From contig CAJUFW010000001.1 in NCBI GenBank assembly GCA_910585655.1, positions 16,299 through 80,298 on the forward strand: 64,000 nucleotides of DNA, read 5' to 3'. Below are positions 17,199-28,217 of the stretch, one piece after another (position 1 is the stretch's first letter; the number at the start of each line of letters is the position of its first letter). The position numbers were made by a program, and so were the translations under genes. A model generated the notes under the pieces. It saw only the letters and a program-made list of their open reading frames with translations. It had not been told where the DNA came from and did no database searches. The stretch is from an uncultured Lachnospiraceae bacterium. GTDB taxonomy: Bacteria > Bacillota > Clostridia > Lachnospirales > Lachnospiraceae.

Positions 17199-18041
17199 AT
17201 GGCATTAATTGAGGTTAATTTTATTTCTAAAGCGTTGCTGCGGACCGTTTCTTTCCGGGCAATCCTTCCACTGGATAAGATTCCTTTGGATAGGAAAGGA
17301 ACAGAAGCAGAGAAAGAGAAAAAGACATTCAAAACCTTGTACTTGCTGCACGGAGGATATGGAAACGATACCGATTATATTAGTGGGACACGAATCCAGC
17401 GTTGGGCAGAGGAGCGGAACCTGGCGGTCATTATGCCTGCCGGAGAGAATCATTTTTATCTGGATCAGGAGGATACCCAGGAGTATTATGGGCAGTTTGT
17501 AGGAAAGGAACTGGTGGAGTTTACCAGGCAGCTTTTTCCTCTTTCCGAAAAACGAGAAGATACCTTTATTGCCGGGCTGTCAATGGGTGGTTATGGAGCT
17601 TTGGTAAACGGTCTGAAATATGCGGATACGTTTGGGGCGATTGGGCTGTTTTCTGCCGGAGTTATTTTAGAGGATATCTTAGAGGAAACGGATTTTATCA
17701 GACGGGTAGGTTGGAAGAGACCATTTTGGGAACGTGTCTTTGGTCCGAAAGAAGCCTTGCGAGGAAGTGATCGGGATTATTATGCTCTGCTGCGGAAGTT
17801 ACAGGAGGAGAAAAAGGAAATTCCGCAGATATTTATAGCTATCGGGACGTCGGACTCTTTATATAAAAGAAATCAGGAATTCAAACAGTTTTTAGAGGAA
17901 CAACAGGTTTCGTTTACCTACCGGGAGGATGAAGGGGGTCACGAGTGGGATTTTTGGGACCGTTATATAAAGGAATTTTTAGAATGGCTTCCGTTAGAAG
18001 CCAAATGGCAGGGGCTAAACAGCGGGAATGTACGGAAGTAA
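17199..18041 (+). CDS. Esterase of the alpha/beta hydrolase (esterase D / tributyrin esterase) type
   Basis: 280-residue alpha/beta hydrolase. YLLHGGYGNDTDY near residue 50 is the oxyanion segment, Ser128 sits in GLSMGGYGAL, an Asp lies in AIGTSDSLY and His in EGGHEWDFWD. This matches the esterase D/FrmB and acetyl-xylan-esterase-like group that deacylates carbohydrates or S-formylglutathione; the sequence alone cannot separate these. RBS AGGAGGAAC precedes the ATG. An AraC regulator follows 110 bases downstream, so the gene may belong to that sugar locus. Confidence 0.82.
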   Translation: MALIEVNFISKALLRTVSFRAILPLDKIPLDRKGTEAEKEKKTFKTLYLLHGGYGNDTDYISGTRIQRWAEERNLAVIMPAGENHFYLDQEDTQEYYGQFVGKELVEFTRQLFPLSEKREDTFIAGLSMGGYGALVNGLKYADTFGAIGLFSAGVILEDILEETDFIRRVGWKRPFWERVFGPKEALRGSDRDYYALLRKLQEEKKEIPQIFIAIGTSDSLYKRNQEFKQFLEEQQVSFTYREDEGGHEWDFWDRYIKEFLEWLPLEAKWQGLNSGNVRK

Positions 18042-18151
18042 CAGAAAAGAGAGAGCAGAAGGAGCATTAGAAGAGAGAAAAAGTGGAACAGGCGGTAAAG
18101 TGAAGAGAGTGAAGTCTGGAAATTAAGGCAGAGAAGAGGGAAACAACAACG

Positions 18152-19030
18152 ATGCAGGAGATTCATTATGAAATCGTGACAACGGAAAACCCGATTGGTA
18201 TAGAGCATTGTGTGATTGCTCCCGCAGTAGTACATGGGAGAGAGCATGATGTGACGCTGCACTGGCACAATGCTCTGGAAATGACATTGGTACAAAAAGG
18301 CGGGATCCAGTACATGGTAGAGGGGAAGCTTCAAGAGGCTAGAGAAGGGGAGTTCCTCTTTATCAACAGTGGCGCGATCCATTTGACTAGGAATGTTTCG
18401 GATACGGAAGAAATCCAAGCGTTGGTCATGCTGCTTCCGGATACTTTTCTGGAGGAGCTGGTGCCGGAGGTTTCAAGACCATATTTTACTATCCCCGAAC
18501 ATTCTTCGGTACGGGAGATTATTGCTACTTATATGTGGCAAATCGATACGTATATCAAGCATCCACAGCCTTTTTTAAATCTGCTGATCCGAAAGGAATT
18601 GATTTCGATTGTTTATCAGCTTTTTTCCAAATGTTATGTAGAAAACAGAAGCGATAAGGCGAAGGATTCCGTGTGCAAGCAGGTGGTAGCCTATACCAGA
18701 CAACATTATACAGAGGAGCTTTCCTTAAAAGAGGTGGCAGCTCATTTTCATTTGCAGGAAAATTATTTCTGTCGTTATTTTAAAAAAGGAACAGGTATGT
18801 CGTATCACCAGTTTGTTTCCCAACTACGTCTTCAGTCAGCATTGAGCCATCTGGCTGCCGGAAACCGTTCGGAAACGGAGTGTGCCTTGGAAGCTGGTTT
18901 TTCGTCAGTGAAGCTTTTAATTGACTGGTGTAAGCGGATCTATTGTTGTACTCCGCAGCAATATATTAAACAAAACGGTAAAGCGGTGCTACAAAAAGAG
19001 AAAGGAGATTGTTATGAAAAAGCAGAGTAA
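18152..19030 (+). CDS. AraC family transcriptional regulator
   Basis: 292 residues: N-terminal cupin-like sensing domain (HDVTLHWHNALEMTLVQKG and GEFLFINSGAIHLTR) and C-terminal double helix-turn-helix (about 180-280; LSLKEVAAHFHLQENYFCRYFKKGTGMSYHQFV). It should bind a sugar or derivative and activate nearby genes. Its 3' end overlaps the first 17 bases of the solute-binding lipoprotein gene, so the lipoprotein is its most likely target or partner. Confidence 0.93.
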   Translation: MQEIHYEIVTTENPIGIEHCVIAPAVVHGREHDVTLHWHNALEMTLVQKGGIQYMVEGKLQEAREGEFLFINSGAIHLTRNVSDTEEIQALVMLLPDTFLEELVPEVSRPYFTIPEHSSVREIIATYMWQIDTYIKHPQPFLNLLIRKELISIVYQLFSKCYVENRSDKAKDSVCKQVVAYTRQHYTEELSLKEVAAHFHLQENYFCRYFKKGTGMSYHQFVSQLRLQSALSHLAAGNRSETECALEAGFSSVKLLIDWCKRIYCCTPQQYIKQNGKAVLQKEKGDCYEKAE

Positions 19031-20714
19031 ATGTTACCAGAGAGCGCTTGCCCTTTGTTTAGCGCTTGTATTAAGCTTGTCCGCCCTATCTGGCTGCAAT
19101 AAGGGAAAAAAAGATACGACACAGGAAAATAACAGTAAGACAGAAGGAAATCAGGAAAATCCAGAAGCGGGAAAAATAGACAACGACGGGCAAACAGAGG
19201 AGCAGATCGAGACCTGGAGCTGACCGCTTCCGGAAAAGAAGGAGCTTTCGATTTGGCTGGTCTGGTCGAACAGCTATATCCAGGATCCGAATGATTTAAA
19301 AGCCATTCAGGTGATTGAGGAAAAAACAAATGTACATATCAACTGGGTGTATGTGATTTCTCAGGAAGCGTCGGAAAAATTCGGTCTGATGGTTGCCTCC
19401 GGTGATTATCCGGATATTTTAAGAGGGGGTGGAGAATACTATACCGGCGGTCTGGAACAAGCCTGCGCAGATGGGGTGGTAGTGGATTTAAGCGAATATA
19501 TTCCAGTCTATATGCCGACTTACCAGGCGCTTCGCACTTCCAATGAAAAGCTGATGAGGGATACGGTATCGGACGACGGACGTATGGTAGGCGTTTATAC
19601 GATTGCCTCTAACAATGGAGAAATTTGCGGAGAAAGTGTATGGGACGGGATGTGCGTTCGTAAGGACTGGCTGGATGAATTGAATATGGAGCTGCCGGTA
19701 ACGATTGACGATTGGCATGAAATGTTGGTCGCATTCCGGGACACTTATCATTGCGAAGCGCCGTTGATGATCGGCGCGACAAACGGGTATGATTTCTGTC
19801 ACAATTTCCTTTCTGCCTATGGAGTGTTGGGAGAATTTTATAACGACAACGGAACCGTCAAATATGGTCCGTTAGAGGACGGCTATCGGCAATGGGTACA
19901 GTTATTCCGGGACTGGTATGCGGAAGGGTTAATTGATCCGAACTTTATCAGCAACAATGTGACCGCGATGGCGAATCCGGAATACATCGGAACAGGCAGA
20001 GCCGGCGCGACGACCAATGTCTGGGGAATGACGGCAGATGTTTATAAACGCCAGGGTTATACGGACGATGAAGATTTCTTTTTGGCAGCGACCACTACTC
20101 CGGTGTTAAAAGAAGGCGATACTCCACAGATTGGGTATGCGATGAGCGAGCTGACCAAGGAGACGGTATGTATTACTACGGCTTGTCAAGATGTGGAGCT
20201 GGCGTGCCGCTATCTGGATTATTGGTATACCAAAGAATGTATGATGTTAGATTCTTATGGGATTGAGGGAGAAAGCTATGTGGAAAACGAGGACGGTACT
20301 TATTCGTTTTCGGACTCGCTAAAAGAAGCGGTGTCAAACGGGGAATACCCGACGATTTCCGATGCAGTCTATACCTATACGCTTAGTACCTCGGATTTCG
20401 GATTGTACAACTGGGGTGCTTTTATTCCGATGTATGAAGGAGAGCGGATGATCGAGGCGTATGATATGTGGAACCAGTCTTCTTATGATTTGCTGCTGCC
20501 TCCGTGTATGACCAATACCGAGGGAGAATTGGTGGCTTACAATAAGCTTTATACAGCGATTCAGACGCTGGTACAGGAACATACGATCAAATTTATTACC
20601 GGAGCGCTGCCGATGGAACAGTATGATACGTTTGTACAAAGTTTGTACGATTATGGAATTGAAGAATGTATTTCTTATAAGCAGGCGGCGCTAGAACGCT
20701 ATCTGGCGCGATAG
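19014..20714 (+). pseudogene. Extracellular solute-binding lipoprotein interrupted by an in-frame TGA
   Basis: ABC-transporter solute-binding protein of the same family as the two intact genes at 43.1 and 44.8 kb. It begins with a lipoprotein signal (lipobox LSGC, Cys28) behind AAAGGAG, but codon 70 is TGA (19221-19223). Downstream the same frame stays open to 20714 and continues the paralogue alignment: PLPEKKELSIW here against PLPLTAEKENLSVW at 44.8 kb, then shared blocks KTNVHINW, LDELNMELP and EGLIDPNF. The stop sits at the join of the Asn/Glu-rich linker and mature domain. A recent nonsense mutation, a pair of compensating indels or a base error are all possible. No permease genes adjoin it. 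Confidence 0.8.
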
Positions 20715-20770
20715 GAAAGAGGATATATGCGGATATTATAAGTAACGCTATCTGGGTAAGGGCTATAAAA

Positions 20771-20812
20771 AACAGTCGGGAGAAACAATCGTTTCTTCCG
20801 ACTGTTTTTCTT
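20771..20812 (+). terminator. Terminator after the interrupted lipoprotein gene
   Basis: AACAGTCGG...CCGACTGTT hairpin with a 21-nt loop containing a smaller GAAAC/GTTTC stem, followed by TTTTC. Confidence 0.8.
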
Positions 20813-20833
20813 TGATGGAAAATGATTTTACCC

Positions 20834-20862
20834 TTGCATGAAGGAAGGAGATTCGTTATAAT
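20834..20862 (+). promoter_or_regulatory. Sigma-A promoter for uppP
   Basis: TTGCAT (20834-20839), 17-nt spacer, perfect TATAAT (20857-20862), about 94 bases upstream of the uppP ATG. Confidence 0.7.
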
Positions 20863-20955
20863 AAAAAAGCGGGAAAATTTATCTTCCGTTTTGTTTTCTG
20901 CATGAGGGTGGGAAGCAGTGAATAAGAATGGAAAAAACGGGAAGGAAGAAGTTTT

Positions 20956-21849
20956 ATGACAATATGGAAAGCAATCATTATGGGAGTGATACAGGGGTTG
21001 GCAGAATTCTTGCCGATCAGCAGTTCCGGGCATTTGGCGATTTTCAAGCATATTTTAAATATTGATTTGGAAAACGGCGGGCTGCTGTTTGACGTGTTGC
21101 TGCATCTAGGGACGTTAATTGCGGTGTTTATTGCCTTTTGGAGCGATATCCGCAAACTGATTGTAGAAGGTTTTGGCATTATCGGGGGCTTTTTTGCCAA
21201 TGTTGGGCGGATGGCTGCCAATGTGGTTTCGCGCCCGGAAGGGGGAAAACGGGAATGGAAGCCTATTTTAAATACGCCGTACCGCCGGTTTGTGATGCTC
21301 ATTATCGTATCGACCATACCGACCGGGATCTTAGGGCTGGCGCTGCAAGACGTGATTGAACGGGCTTCGGCTACTTTGATTGTGCCGGGGATTTTCTTGA
21401 TTTTGACGGCGATTTTACTGTTAGTGGCAGAAAACTATCGTCCAAAGAATGCGGGCAGAATAAAGGAGAAAAACGCTACCTATACGCAGGCTTTGATCGT
21501 AGGGACGGCGCAGGGGATTGCTACGATGCCAGGGCTTTCCCGTTCGGGCAGTACGATTACTGCCTGTTTACTATGCGGATTTGACAAAAGCTTTGCAGTA
21601 AGGTATTCTTTTATTATGTCGATTCCCGCTATCTTAGGGGCGTTGGTATTAGAATTAAAAGATTTTGGCAGTGAGACAATCGCTGCTTCAGAGCTTTGGT
21701 ACTATGCGGCAGGAACCTTGGTCTCGGCAGTAGTCGGTTATATTTGCATTAAAACGATGCTGGTTGTTGTAAGACAGAAGAAATTCCGGTATTTTGCCTA
21801 TTATTGTTTTGTAGTGGGACTGACTGCAGTAATGTGGAATTTTCTATAA
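20956..21849 (+). CDS. uppP: Undecaprenyl-diphosphatase
   Basis: Membrane enzyme dephosphorylating undecaprenyl pyrophosphate to recycle the lipid carrier for peptidoglycan; its activity gives bacitracin resistance. 297 residues with several hydrophobic spans and both BacA signatures: GLAEFLPISSSGHL near residue 14 and the PGLSRSGST motif near residue 193. A Lys/Arg-rich cytosolic loop lies at about 90-112. It has its own promoter. The next gene, an ftsK homologue, starts 54 bases later and also acts at the cell envelope/septum. Confidence 0.96.
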   Translation: MTIWKAIIMGVIQGLAEFLPISSSGHLAIFKHILNIDLENGGLLFDVLLHLGTLIAVFIAFWSDIRKLIVEGFGIIGGFFANVGRMAANVVSRPEGGKREWKPILNTPYRRFVMLIIVSTIPTGILGLALQDVIERASATLIVPGIFLILTAILLLVAENYRPKNAGRIKEKNATYTQALIVGTAQGIATMPGLSRSGSTITACLLCGFDKSFAVRYSFIMSIPAILGALVLELKDFGSETIAASELWYYAAGTLVSAVVGYICIKTMLVVVRQKKFRYFAYYCFVVGLTAVMWNFL

Positions 21850-21903
21850 AGGCAGACGAACCAAGTGGGATCAATGAGGAATGGGAGCAGAGGGAGGATA
21901 ACG

Positions 21904-24900
21904 ATGGCAGGTAGTCAAAATACCAGCAGAAAGGGACAGAGTTCCGGAACTGGGAGCAGGAAAAGTTCGGCTGGAAGAAAACCCGTCCCGGCTGATAAAA
22001 AGGTTACGAGAAGGAATACAGCCAGAAAATCCGCAGAATTAGAACAAGACGAGATGGAGCAGACAGAAAGCATTTGGTATCGCTATCAGGAGGAAATTAT
22101 CCTGATGCTGGTACTGGTGCTTTCCGTGCTGTTATTGCTGAGTAATTTCCATCTGTGCGGTCCGGCGGGGGAGTTTATCAATCAGGCGGCGTTTGGTCTG
22201 ATGGGTTTTTTGGCTTATATTTTTCCGGTGCTGCTCTTTTTTGGAACGGCGTTTTATCTGTCGAATCGGAAAAACCGCAGTATCGTCCAGAAGCTGATTT
22301 GTATGGTTTTGCTCTATTTTATTTTAGCTGCTTTGCTGCAAATGGTCACATATGGCAGCTCAGCCGAGTTAAAAATAAAGGACTTATATTTTATGAGCGC
22401 CAACGGAAGAGACGGAGGAGGCTTTCTAGGCGGGGGATTAGCGAAGCTTCTTTGCTCGGTGATTGACGTAGTGGGAACCTATATTGTACTGATTGGTGCA
22501 ATCTTGGTGCTTTTGATGTTTATTACAGAAAAGTTTCTGTTTGCCTTCGTCGGAAACAAATATCAGGAGCGTCGGAGGCTGCGTCAGGAGCGAAAGGAAC
22601 GGGAAGTATGGCTGGAGGAAAGCGCGCTGGCAATAGAGGAGGTACCGGAGGAGTTAGAAGACTTGTCCGGTAAAGAACACGGGATGGCTTATGAAAGAAA
22701 CGTATATTCTTTGGAGGAACAAAAGCGAAAGAGACGGAAGGTAAGCAGCTACACGTTCCCTGCTGAGGAGGAAAAAAATACCGATTCGGTAGAGATGCGA
22801 GAGCTAAAGCTGCAAAACCTGGTGATTCAGCGAGGTGGGGAAACGGAAGTAGTAGGGGTTTCTCCTTATTATGAGGAAGAGATTAAGAAAAAATTTGGTG
22901 TCCAAACGGAAAAGCAGCCGCATTCAGAGCAGGAATCAGAAGAGATGCAGCCGCCTCAAAGACAACCGGAGAAGCCGGAAAACCTGCCGAAAGCTGCCAA
23001 GCCGAATACTCCAAAAGAGGCAGGAAGCTCCTTATTGCAGAGCTTAAAAAGAAAAAAGGAACGACCAGAGCCTATAGAATCTCATACTGTGTCGGTTCTT
23101 CCGGTTTCCTCTACAAAGGAAAAAGATGTCAAGCCGCCTATAGAGGAAGGCTTACTTTCCTGGGATATGTTAGATAAGAACCTTGATATATTGGAAGCAG
23201 CTCCGGCTCCTTCCGGGAAAGAAGAATTGGAGCCGATATCTGCCTTTGCGGAACATACGCCTGTTTTTGCAGAATCAACACTGCAAAAGCCGGCAGAGCA
23301 TCCGCAGCCGGAGAGCGGCAGCGAACCAGAGCCGGTTTTGTCAGAACCCGTTTCGGCAAAACTTGATTTATCAGATGCTCTTTTAACCGAATCGGTTCCA
23401 TCAAAGTCCGTTTCGCGAGAAGTTGCTCCGTTAGAAATTATTCCGCCAGAGTCTGGTCTGTCAGAGGTTGTTCCACCGGAAGTAGTTCCGTCGGAAGCTA
23501 TTTCGTTAGAAGCTGCTCCGCCGGAAGTTATTTCGTTGGAAGCCATTTCGTCAGAAGCCATTTTGCCAGAGGTTGCTTCGCCGAACGTTGTTCCGACAGC
23601 ACAACGTCCATCAGAACAACTTCCGTTAGAGGCGATGTTACCAGAGGCAGCGGCAGCCGATCCGGTTTCATCGGGAGTGATAGCAGGGGAAGCGGCATTA
23701 CCAAAGGAAGAGCCTGTTCTTTCGGAAGTTTCTTCCTCCGAGCGAGCTTTAGAGGAGGAAAAGGAACGGATCTTAAAGGCAAAGTCGATCGAGGGGAATC
23801 AGCCGCTGGATTCCTATGCCAAAACTCCTCCGGTAGAAAATCATAGTTCCATACAAAACGAGCCGGTACAAAAGGCGGAGCCGGCATCAACGCTTTCTAT
23901 TCCAGCAATCCAGCCAAGTCCGGAGCCGTATCGCTTTCCGTCGGTAAAGCTGCTCAATGAGCCGCCGAACGATCAAAGGGGTGCGAGCAATGAGGAGTTG
24001 CAGGAAACGGCGATGACGCTGCAAAAAACGTTAGATAGCTTTGGAGTGCGGGTAACTGTAACTAACGTAAGCTGCGGTCCGGCGGTGACGCGTTATGAGC
24101 TGCAACCGGAGAGAGGTGTTAAGGTCAGCCGGATTACGGGACTGACCGACGATATCAAGCTGAACTTGGCAGCAGCAGATATCCGGATCGAGGCACCGAT
24201 TCCAGGGAAAGCTGCAGTAGGGATTGAGGTGCCGAACAAGGAAAATGCAACGGTATTTTTAAGAGAGCTATTGGAAACCGACGCTTTTAAAGAGCATAAA
24301 TCAAGCGTGGCGTTTGCGGTCGGAAAGGATATCGGTGGACAGACCGTCGTGACGGATATTGCGAAGATGCCCCATTTGCTGATTGCCGGAGCAACCGGTT
24401 CCGGAAAATCCGTCTGTATCAATACCCTGATTATGAGTGTATTGTACAAGGCCGATCCGAATGATGTCAAACTGATTATGATCGATCCGAAGGTGGTAGA
24501 ATTAAGTGTCTATAACGGAATACCGCATCTGTTGATTCCGGTTGTCACCGATCCGAAAAAAGCGAGCGGTGCCTTAAACTGGGCGGTCATGGAAATGATG
24601 GATCGATATCAGAGATTTGCCGACGTCGGTGTTCGGGATGTAAAAGGTTACAATGAAAAGATTGCCTCTGCCGCTCAGTATAAAGAGGACCCTCGGTATG
24701 TGAAAATGCCGCAAATCGTGATTATTGTGGACGAGCTGGCGGATCTGATGATGGTAGCGCCGGGAGAGGTCGAGGATGCGATTTGCCGTCTGGCGCAGTT
24801 AGCGAGAGCGGCGGGGATTCATCTGGTGATTGCCACACAGCGTCCTTCGGTCAATGTCATTACCGGTCTGATCAAAGCGAATATCCCATCCAGGATTGCC

Positions 24901-25404
24901 TTTGCGGTTTCTTCCGCGATTGATTCCCGGACGATTCTTGACGGAGCCGGAGCAGAAAAGCTGTTAGGAAAGGGAGACATGCTCTTTTTTCCGACGGGAT
25001 ATCCAAAGCCGGTGCGGGTGCAGGGTGCCTTTGTAACGGATCAGGAAGTAACGGCGGTGGTGGATTATCTGCGGGAACAGCATAACGGCGCAAGCTATAA
25101 TGCCGAGATTATCAAACGAGTGGACAATGCTCAGCCGTCGCCAGGCAATACAGGCGGTGACGCCGCGTATGGAAATGGGAATGGACAGGATGAATACTTT
25201 GCGGAGGCTGGGAAATTTATTATCGAAAAGGATAAGGCGTCGATTGGAATGTTACAGCGCGTCTATAAAATCGGCTTTAACCGGGCGGCGCGGATTATGG
25301 ATCAGCTCTCTGAGGCAGGGGTAGTAGGACCGGAGGAGGGAACGAAGCCAAGAAAGGTTTTGATGTCCTTAGAGGAATTTGAAAACTACTTGGAGCAAAA
25401 TTAG
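21904..25404 (+). CDS. FtsK/SpoIIIE-type DNA translocase
   Basis: Septum-anchored ATPase that pumps chromosomal DNA at division or sporulation. The start is ATG 21904, six bases after AGGGAGG; an upstream GTG has no such site. The 1166-residue protein has a basic Ser-rich N-terminus, about four membrane spans within residues 60-220, a very long acidic/Pro-rich linker (about 230-690), then the alpha/beta motor with Walker [10 protein letters not shown] at about 829 and Walker [12 protein letters not shown], and a C-terminal winged-helix gamma domain. Within the linker, residues ~495-570 are a degenerate five-residue repeat built on [PS]-E-[VA]. Length exceeds SpoIIIE (~790) because of this linker. 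Confidence 0.94.
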   Translation: MAGSQNTSRKGQSSGTGSRKSSAGRKPVPADKKVTRRNTARKSAELEQDEMEQTESIWYRYQEEIILMLVLVLSVLLLLSNFHLCGPAGEFINQAAFGLMGFLAYIFPVLLFFGTAFYLSNRKNRSIVQKLICMVLLYFILAALLQMVTYGSSAELKIKDLYFMSANGRDGGGFLGGGLAKLLCSVIDVVGTYIVLIGAILVLLMFITEKFLFAFVGNKYQERRRLRQERKEREVWLEESALAIEEVPEELEDLSGKEHGMAYERNVYSLEEQKRKRRKVSSYTFPAEEEKNTDSVEMRELKLQNLVIQRGGETEVVGVSPYYEEEIKKKFGVQTEKQPHSEQESEEMQPPQRQPEKPENLPKAAKPNTPKEAGSSLLQSLKRKKERPEPIESHTVSVLPVSSTKEKDVKPPIEEGLLSWDMLDKNLDILEAAPAPSGKEELEPISAFAEHTPVFAESTLQKPAEHPQPESGSEPEPVLSEPVSAKLDLSDALLTESVPSKSVSREVAPLEIIPPESGLSEVVPPEVVPSEAISLEAAPPEVISLEAISSEAILPEVASPNVVPTAQRPSEQLPLEAMLPEAAAADPVSSGVIAGEAALPKEEPVLSEVSSSERALEEEKERILKAKSIEGNQPLDSYAKTPPVENHSSIQNEPVQKAEPASTLSIPAIQPSPEPYRFPSVKLLNEPPNDQRGASNEELQETAMTLQKTLDSFGVRVTVTNVSCGPAVTRYELQPERGVKVSRITGLTDDIKLNLAAADIRIEAPIPGKAAVGIEVPNKENATVFLRELLETDAFKEHKSSVAFAVGKDIGGQTVVTDIAKMPHLLIAGATGSGKSVCINTLIMSVLYKADPNDVKLIMIDPKVVELSVYNGIPHLLIPVVTDPKKASGALNWAVMEMMDRYQRFADVGVRDVKGYNEKIASAAQYKEDPRYVKMPQIVIIVDELADLMMVAPGEVEDAICRLAQLARAAGIHLVIATQRPSVNVITGLIKANIPSRIAFAVSSAIDSRTILDGAGAEKLLGKGDMLFFPTGYPKPVRVQGAFVTDQEVTAVVDYLREQHNGASYNAEIIKRVDNAQPSPGNTGGDAAYGNGNGQDEYFAEAGKFIIEKDKASIGMLQRVYKIGFNRAARIMDQLSEAGVVGPEEGTKPRKVLMSLEEFENYLEQN

Positions 25405-25413
25405 GTTTCAGGA

Positions 25414-25475
25414 CGTTTGGTTTTTTGCCAAACGGAAGGAAATAAAGCACAAAGCAGGTGAGATCAAACCACCTG
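25414..25475 (+). other. Two small hairpins in the fhs leader
   Basis: CGTTTGG/CCAAACG (25414-25434) with a T-rich loop, and CAGGTG/CACCTG (25455-25475) with a 9-nt loop, lie between the ftsK stop and the fhs start. They could be a leader control element. CCACCTGGG recalls the 3' core of ZTP riboswitches, but the conserved 5' domain was not found. Confidence 0.3.
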
Positions 25476-25516
25476 GGAAACGAAAGGTTACGGATCAAAT
25501 GAAGGAGGATGCTCAG

Positions 25517-27187
25517 ATGAAAACAGACATTCAGATTGCACAGGAAACGCAGATGGCGCATATCCGGGAGGTAGCGGCACAGTTGGATATCCGGGAGGAG
25601 GAGCTAGAGTACTATGGAAAGTACAAAGCCAAACTGTCCGACGAACTTTGGGATCGTGTCAAGGATCGTCCGGATGGGAAGCTGATTTTGGTGACAGCCA
25701 TCAATCCAACTCCGGCAGGAGAAGGAAAGACGACGACGAGCGTAGGACTGGGAGAAGCTTTTGGAAAGCTGCACAAGAAAGCCGTGATTGCATTGCGGGA
25801 GCCATCCTTGGGACCATGCTTTGGTATTAAAGGCGGGGCAGCGGGAGGCGGTTATGCCCAGGTAGTGCCAATGGAGGATCTGAACCTTCATTTTACCGGG
25901 GATTTTCATGCGATTACTTCAGCAAACAATCTTTTGGCAGCGCTTTTAGACAACCATATCCATCAGGGAAACGAGCTTGCGATCGATCCGAACCAAATCG
26001 TTTGGAAGCGTTGCCTGGATATGAACGACCGTGCGTTAAGAAATATTATTGTCGGTTTGGGGAAAAAGTCAGACGGCGTAGTAAGAGAGGATCATTTCGT
26101 GATTACGGTGGCTTCGGAGATTATGGCGATTCTTTGTCTGGCAGATGATATGGAAGATTTGAAAAAGCGTCTGGGACGGATTATCGTTGCTTATAACTAT
26201 GCAGGAGAGCCGGTAACTGCCGAACAGCTTCATGCAGTAGGTTCGATGGCAGCGCTGTTAAAGGATGCCTTAAAGCCGAATCTGATTCAGACGTTAGAGC
26301 ATACTCCGGCGATTGTACACGGCGGACCGTTTGCCAACATTGCACATGGCTGTAATTCCGTCCGCGCTACGAAAACAGCCCTAAAACTGGCAGATTATGT
26401 CGTGACGGAGGCAGGCTTTGGTGCCGATCTTGGAGCTGAGAAGTTTTTGGATATCAAGTGCCGGATGGCAGGGCTAAAACCGGATGCAATCGTACTGGTA
26501 GCTACCGTGCGCGCGCTGAAATACAACGGTGGAATAGCAAAAAAAGATCTGGCAGCAGAAAACCTGACAGCATTGGAAAAGGGAATCGTCAACCTGGAAA
26601 AGCATATTGAAAACCTGCAGCGTTATGATGTGCCGATTGTTGTTACTTTAAACCGCTTTGTGACGGACTCCGATGCAGAGCTGGCATATGTCAAAGAATT
26701 TTGTGAAAAGCGCGGCTGTGAATTCGCCTTATCCGAGGTTTGGGAAAAGGGCGGAGAAGGCGGCATTGATCTGGCAGAAAAAGTGCTGCAGACGTTGGAA
26801 ACAAAAGAATCGCATTTCCATGTGCTGTATGAGGATTCGCTTTCCTTAAAGGAAAAGATTGAAAAAATCGCCAAAGAAATTTATGGAGCGGACGGTGTGA
26901 CTTACGATCCGGCTGCCAGCAGGGCTCTGGCAAGGATCGAAGATCTGGGCTTTCAGCATGTACCGGTTTGTATGGCGAAAAACCAGTATTCGCTTTCCGA
27001 TGACCAGAAAAAACTGGGACGTCCGACCGGTTTTACCGTCCATGTCCGGGAGGTTTATGTTTCGGCAGGCGCAGGTTTTGTCGTAGCGATTACGGGAACG
27101 ATTATGACGATGCCGGGACTTGGAAAGACGCCGGCGGCGTATGGGATTGATGTGACAGAAGACGGTGTGATTACCGGTCTGTTCTAG
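25517..27187 (+). CDS. fhs: Formate--tetrahydrofolate ligase
   Basis: ATP-dependent synthesis of 10-formyl-THF from formate, entry to the one-carbon pool and to the methyl branch of the Wood-Ljungdahl pathway. Starting at ATG 25517 (eight bases after AAGGAGG) gives 556 residues, the canonical length; a longer in-frame reading overlapping ftsK is rejected. Motifs include [53 protein letters not shown] and [16 protein letters not shown]. With fchA and folD at 6.7-8.3 kb the route from formate to methylene-THF is complete in this window. Confidence 0.98.
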   Translation: MKTDIQIAQETQMAHIREVAAQLDIREEELEYYGKYKAKLSDELWDRVKDRPDGKLILVTAINPTPAGEGKTTTSVGLGEAFGKLHKKAVIALREPSLGPCFGIKGGAAGGGYAQVVPMEDLNLHFTGDFHAITSANNLLAALLDNHIHQGNELAIDPNQIVWKRCLDMNDRALRNIIVGLGKKSDGVVREDHFVITVASEIMAILCLADDMEDLKKRLGRIIVAYNYAGEPVTAEQLHAVGSMAALLKDALKPNLIQTLEHTPAIVHGGPFANIAHGCNSVRATKTALKLADYVVTEAGFGADLGAEKFLDIKCRMAGLKPDAIVLVATVRALKYNGGIAKKDLAAENLTALEKGIVNLEKHIENLQRYDVPIVVTLNRFVTDSDAELAYVKEFCEKRGCEFALSEVWEKGGEGGIDLAEKVLQTLETKESHFHVLYEDSLSLKEKIEKIAKEIYGADGVTYDPAASRALARIEDLGFQHVPVCMAKNQYSLSDDQKKLGRPTGFTVHVREVYVSAGAGFVVAITGTIMTMPGLGKTPAAYGIDVTEDGVITGLF

Positions 27188-27199
27188 GCAGGAAAGGAA

Positions 27200-27238
27200 G
27201 GCGCCGGGAGAGGAAACACCTTCCTTGCTTCCGGTGCC
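27200..27238 (+). terminator. Hairpin after fhs (possible terminator)
   Basis: GGCGCCGG...CCGGTGCC, eight pairs with one wobble, with a loop of 23 nt. Only AGTTTG follows, so the T tract is weak. Confidence 0.45.
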
Positions 27239-27282
27239 AGTTTGAATAGGATTGGGGAAATTTATAGATTGGAGAGGTACTT

Positions 27283-27609
27283 ATGAAAGAAATGGTTGCA
27301 GCCGGGATTTTGTTTTTGATTGCGATTGGAGCATTTATCCTTAGTATCCGTTCTTTTCAGGAAAAAGGATTTTTGTTCAATAATGCGTATTTGTATGCTT
27401 CTAAAAAGGAACGTAGCCAGATGGATAAAAGCCCGCATTATAGGCAGACGGCAGTCGTCTTTTTACTAATCAGTATTGTATTTGCTCTAAATGCAGTAGA
27501 GGGTCTTTTGGACAGCGGCTGGCTGCTGTGGGTAGGAATTTTCTTTATTGTGCTTACGATAATTTACGCCGTCGCTTCTAGTATCCAGATAGAACGGAAG
27601 CAGCAATAG
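27283..27609 (+). CDS. Small membrane protein, DUF3784-like
   Basis: 108 residues with three hydrophobic spans (residues 4-22, 52-72, 76-100) and between them FLFNNAYLYASKKERSQMDK, which resembles the DUF3784 pattern of a Gly/Asn-Tyr loop followed by a Lys/Glu-rich helix. No enzymatic motif is present. RBS GGAGAGG precedes the ATG. The assignment to DUF3784 is by eye and only moderately sure; function unknown. Confidence 0.65.
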   Translation: MKEMVAAGILFLIAIGAFILSIRSFQEKGFLFNNAYLYASKKERSQMDKSPHYRQTAVVFLLISIVFALNAVEGLLDSGWLLWVGIFFIVLTIIYAVASSIQIERKQQ

Positions 27610-27682
27610 GAGAGAAACGCGAGTAGAATAATGGAAGCGAACCAAAGGGAAGAGATAAAAAGAAAGGAAAAGGGAACATTAT

Positions 27683-28189
27683 ATGAGTTTACTCGAAAAC
27701 TGGAGAGAGTTTGCATATTCACAGGAGAGAAGCCAGAGAGCAATGGATTTGTTCTGGGCGGATTATTTTAATCAGGAAAAGGTGGTTTATGAGGAACTGT
27801 TGTCTGCTCCGGACACCATCGTGACTGGTACGGTAAAGGAGCTGGCAGAACGGTACCAGATGGATATCAACTATATGGTTGGTTTTCTTGACGGAATCAA
27901 CGACAGTCTGAAAGCGCCGAATCCGATCGAAGAAATGGACGAAGAGACCAACGTTTCTCTGGAATATGACAAGGAAAAGCTTTATTATAATATGGTAGCG
28001 GCGAAAGCAGACTGGCTATATGAACTGCCTCAGTGGGAGAGCCTTTTGAGCGAGGAACGAAGAAAGGAACTATACCGGGAGCAGAAGCAGTCAGGAACCG
28101 TGCGAAAAGAAAAGAAGGTTGGACGTAACGATCCATGTCCTTGCGGAAGCGGTAAAAAGTACAAACAGTGCTGCGGACGGACGGCGTAA
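27683..28189 (+). CDS. SEC-C motif protein
   Basis: 168 residues. The last ~25 form a SEC-C zinc-binding motif, [16 protein letters not shown], as found at the end of SecA, where it contacts SecB and ribosomes. The upstream ~140 residues are helical, acidic and unassigned (an [13 protein letters not shown] opening and a [21 protein letters not shown] helical segment). Not SecA: no DEAD helicase core. Such small SEC-C proteins are common in Clostridia with unknown roles, possibly metal binding or protein delivery. Weak RBS AAAGGGAA before the ATG. Confidence 0.85.
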   Translation: MSLLENWREFAYSQERSQRAMDLFWADYFNQEKVVYEELLSAPDTIVTGTVKELAERYQMDINYMVGFLDGINDSLKAPNPIEEMDEETNVSLEYDKEKLYYNMVAAKADWLYELPQWESLLSEERRKELYREQKQSGTVRKEKKVGRNDPCPCGSGKKYKQCCGRTA

Positions 28190-28217
28190 AGTTTTTAAGA
28201 AATTAGGAGAGTGTGAT

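Noticed and set aside
19221-19223. Selenocysteine reading of the TGA
   Set aside because: Paralogues have no Cys or Sec at this site, which is a linker, and no convincing SECIS-like hairpin follows.
23082-23890. Long minus-strand reading frames opposite the ftsK linker
   Set aside because: They are mirror images of the repetitive linker with no RBS and low-complexity products.
25405-25516. ZTP (pfl) riboswitch before fhs
   Set aside because: CCACCTGGG recalls the 3' core, and fhs is a typical target, but the required 5' GACTGGC domain is missing.
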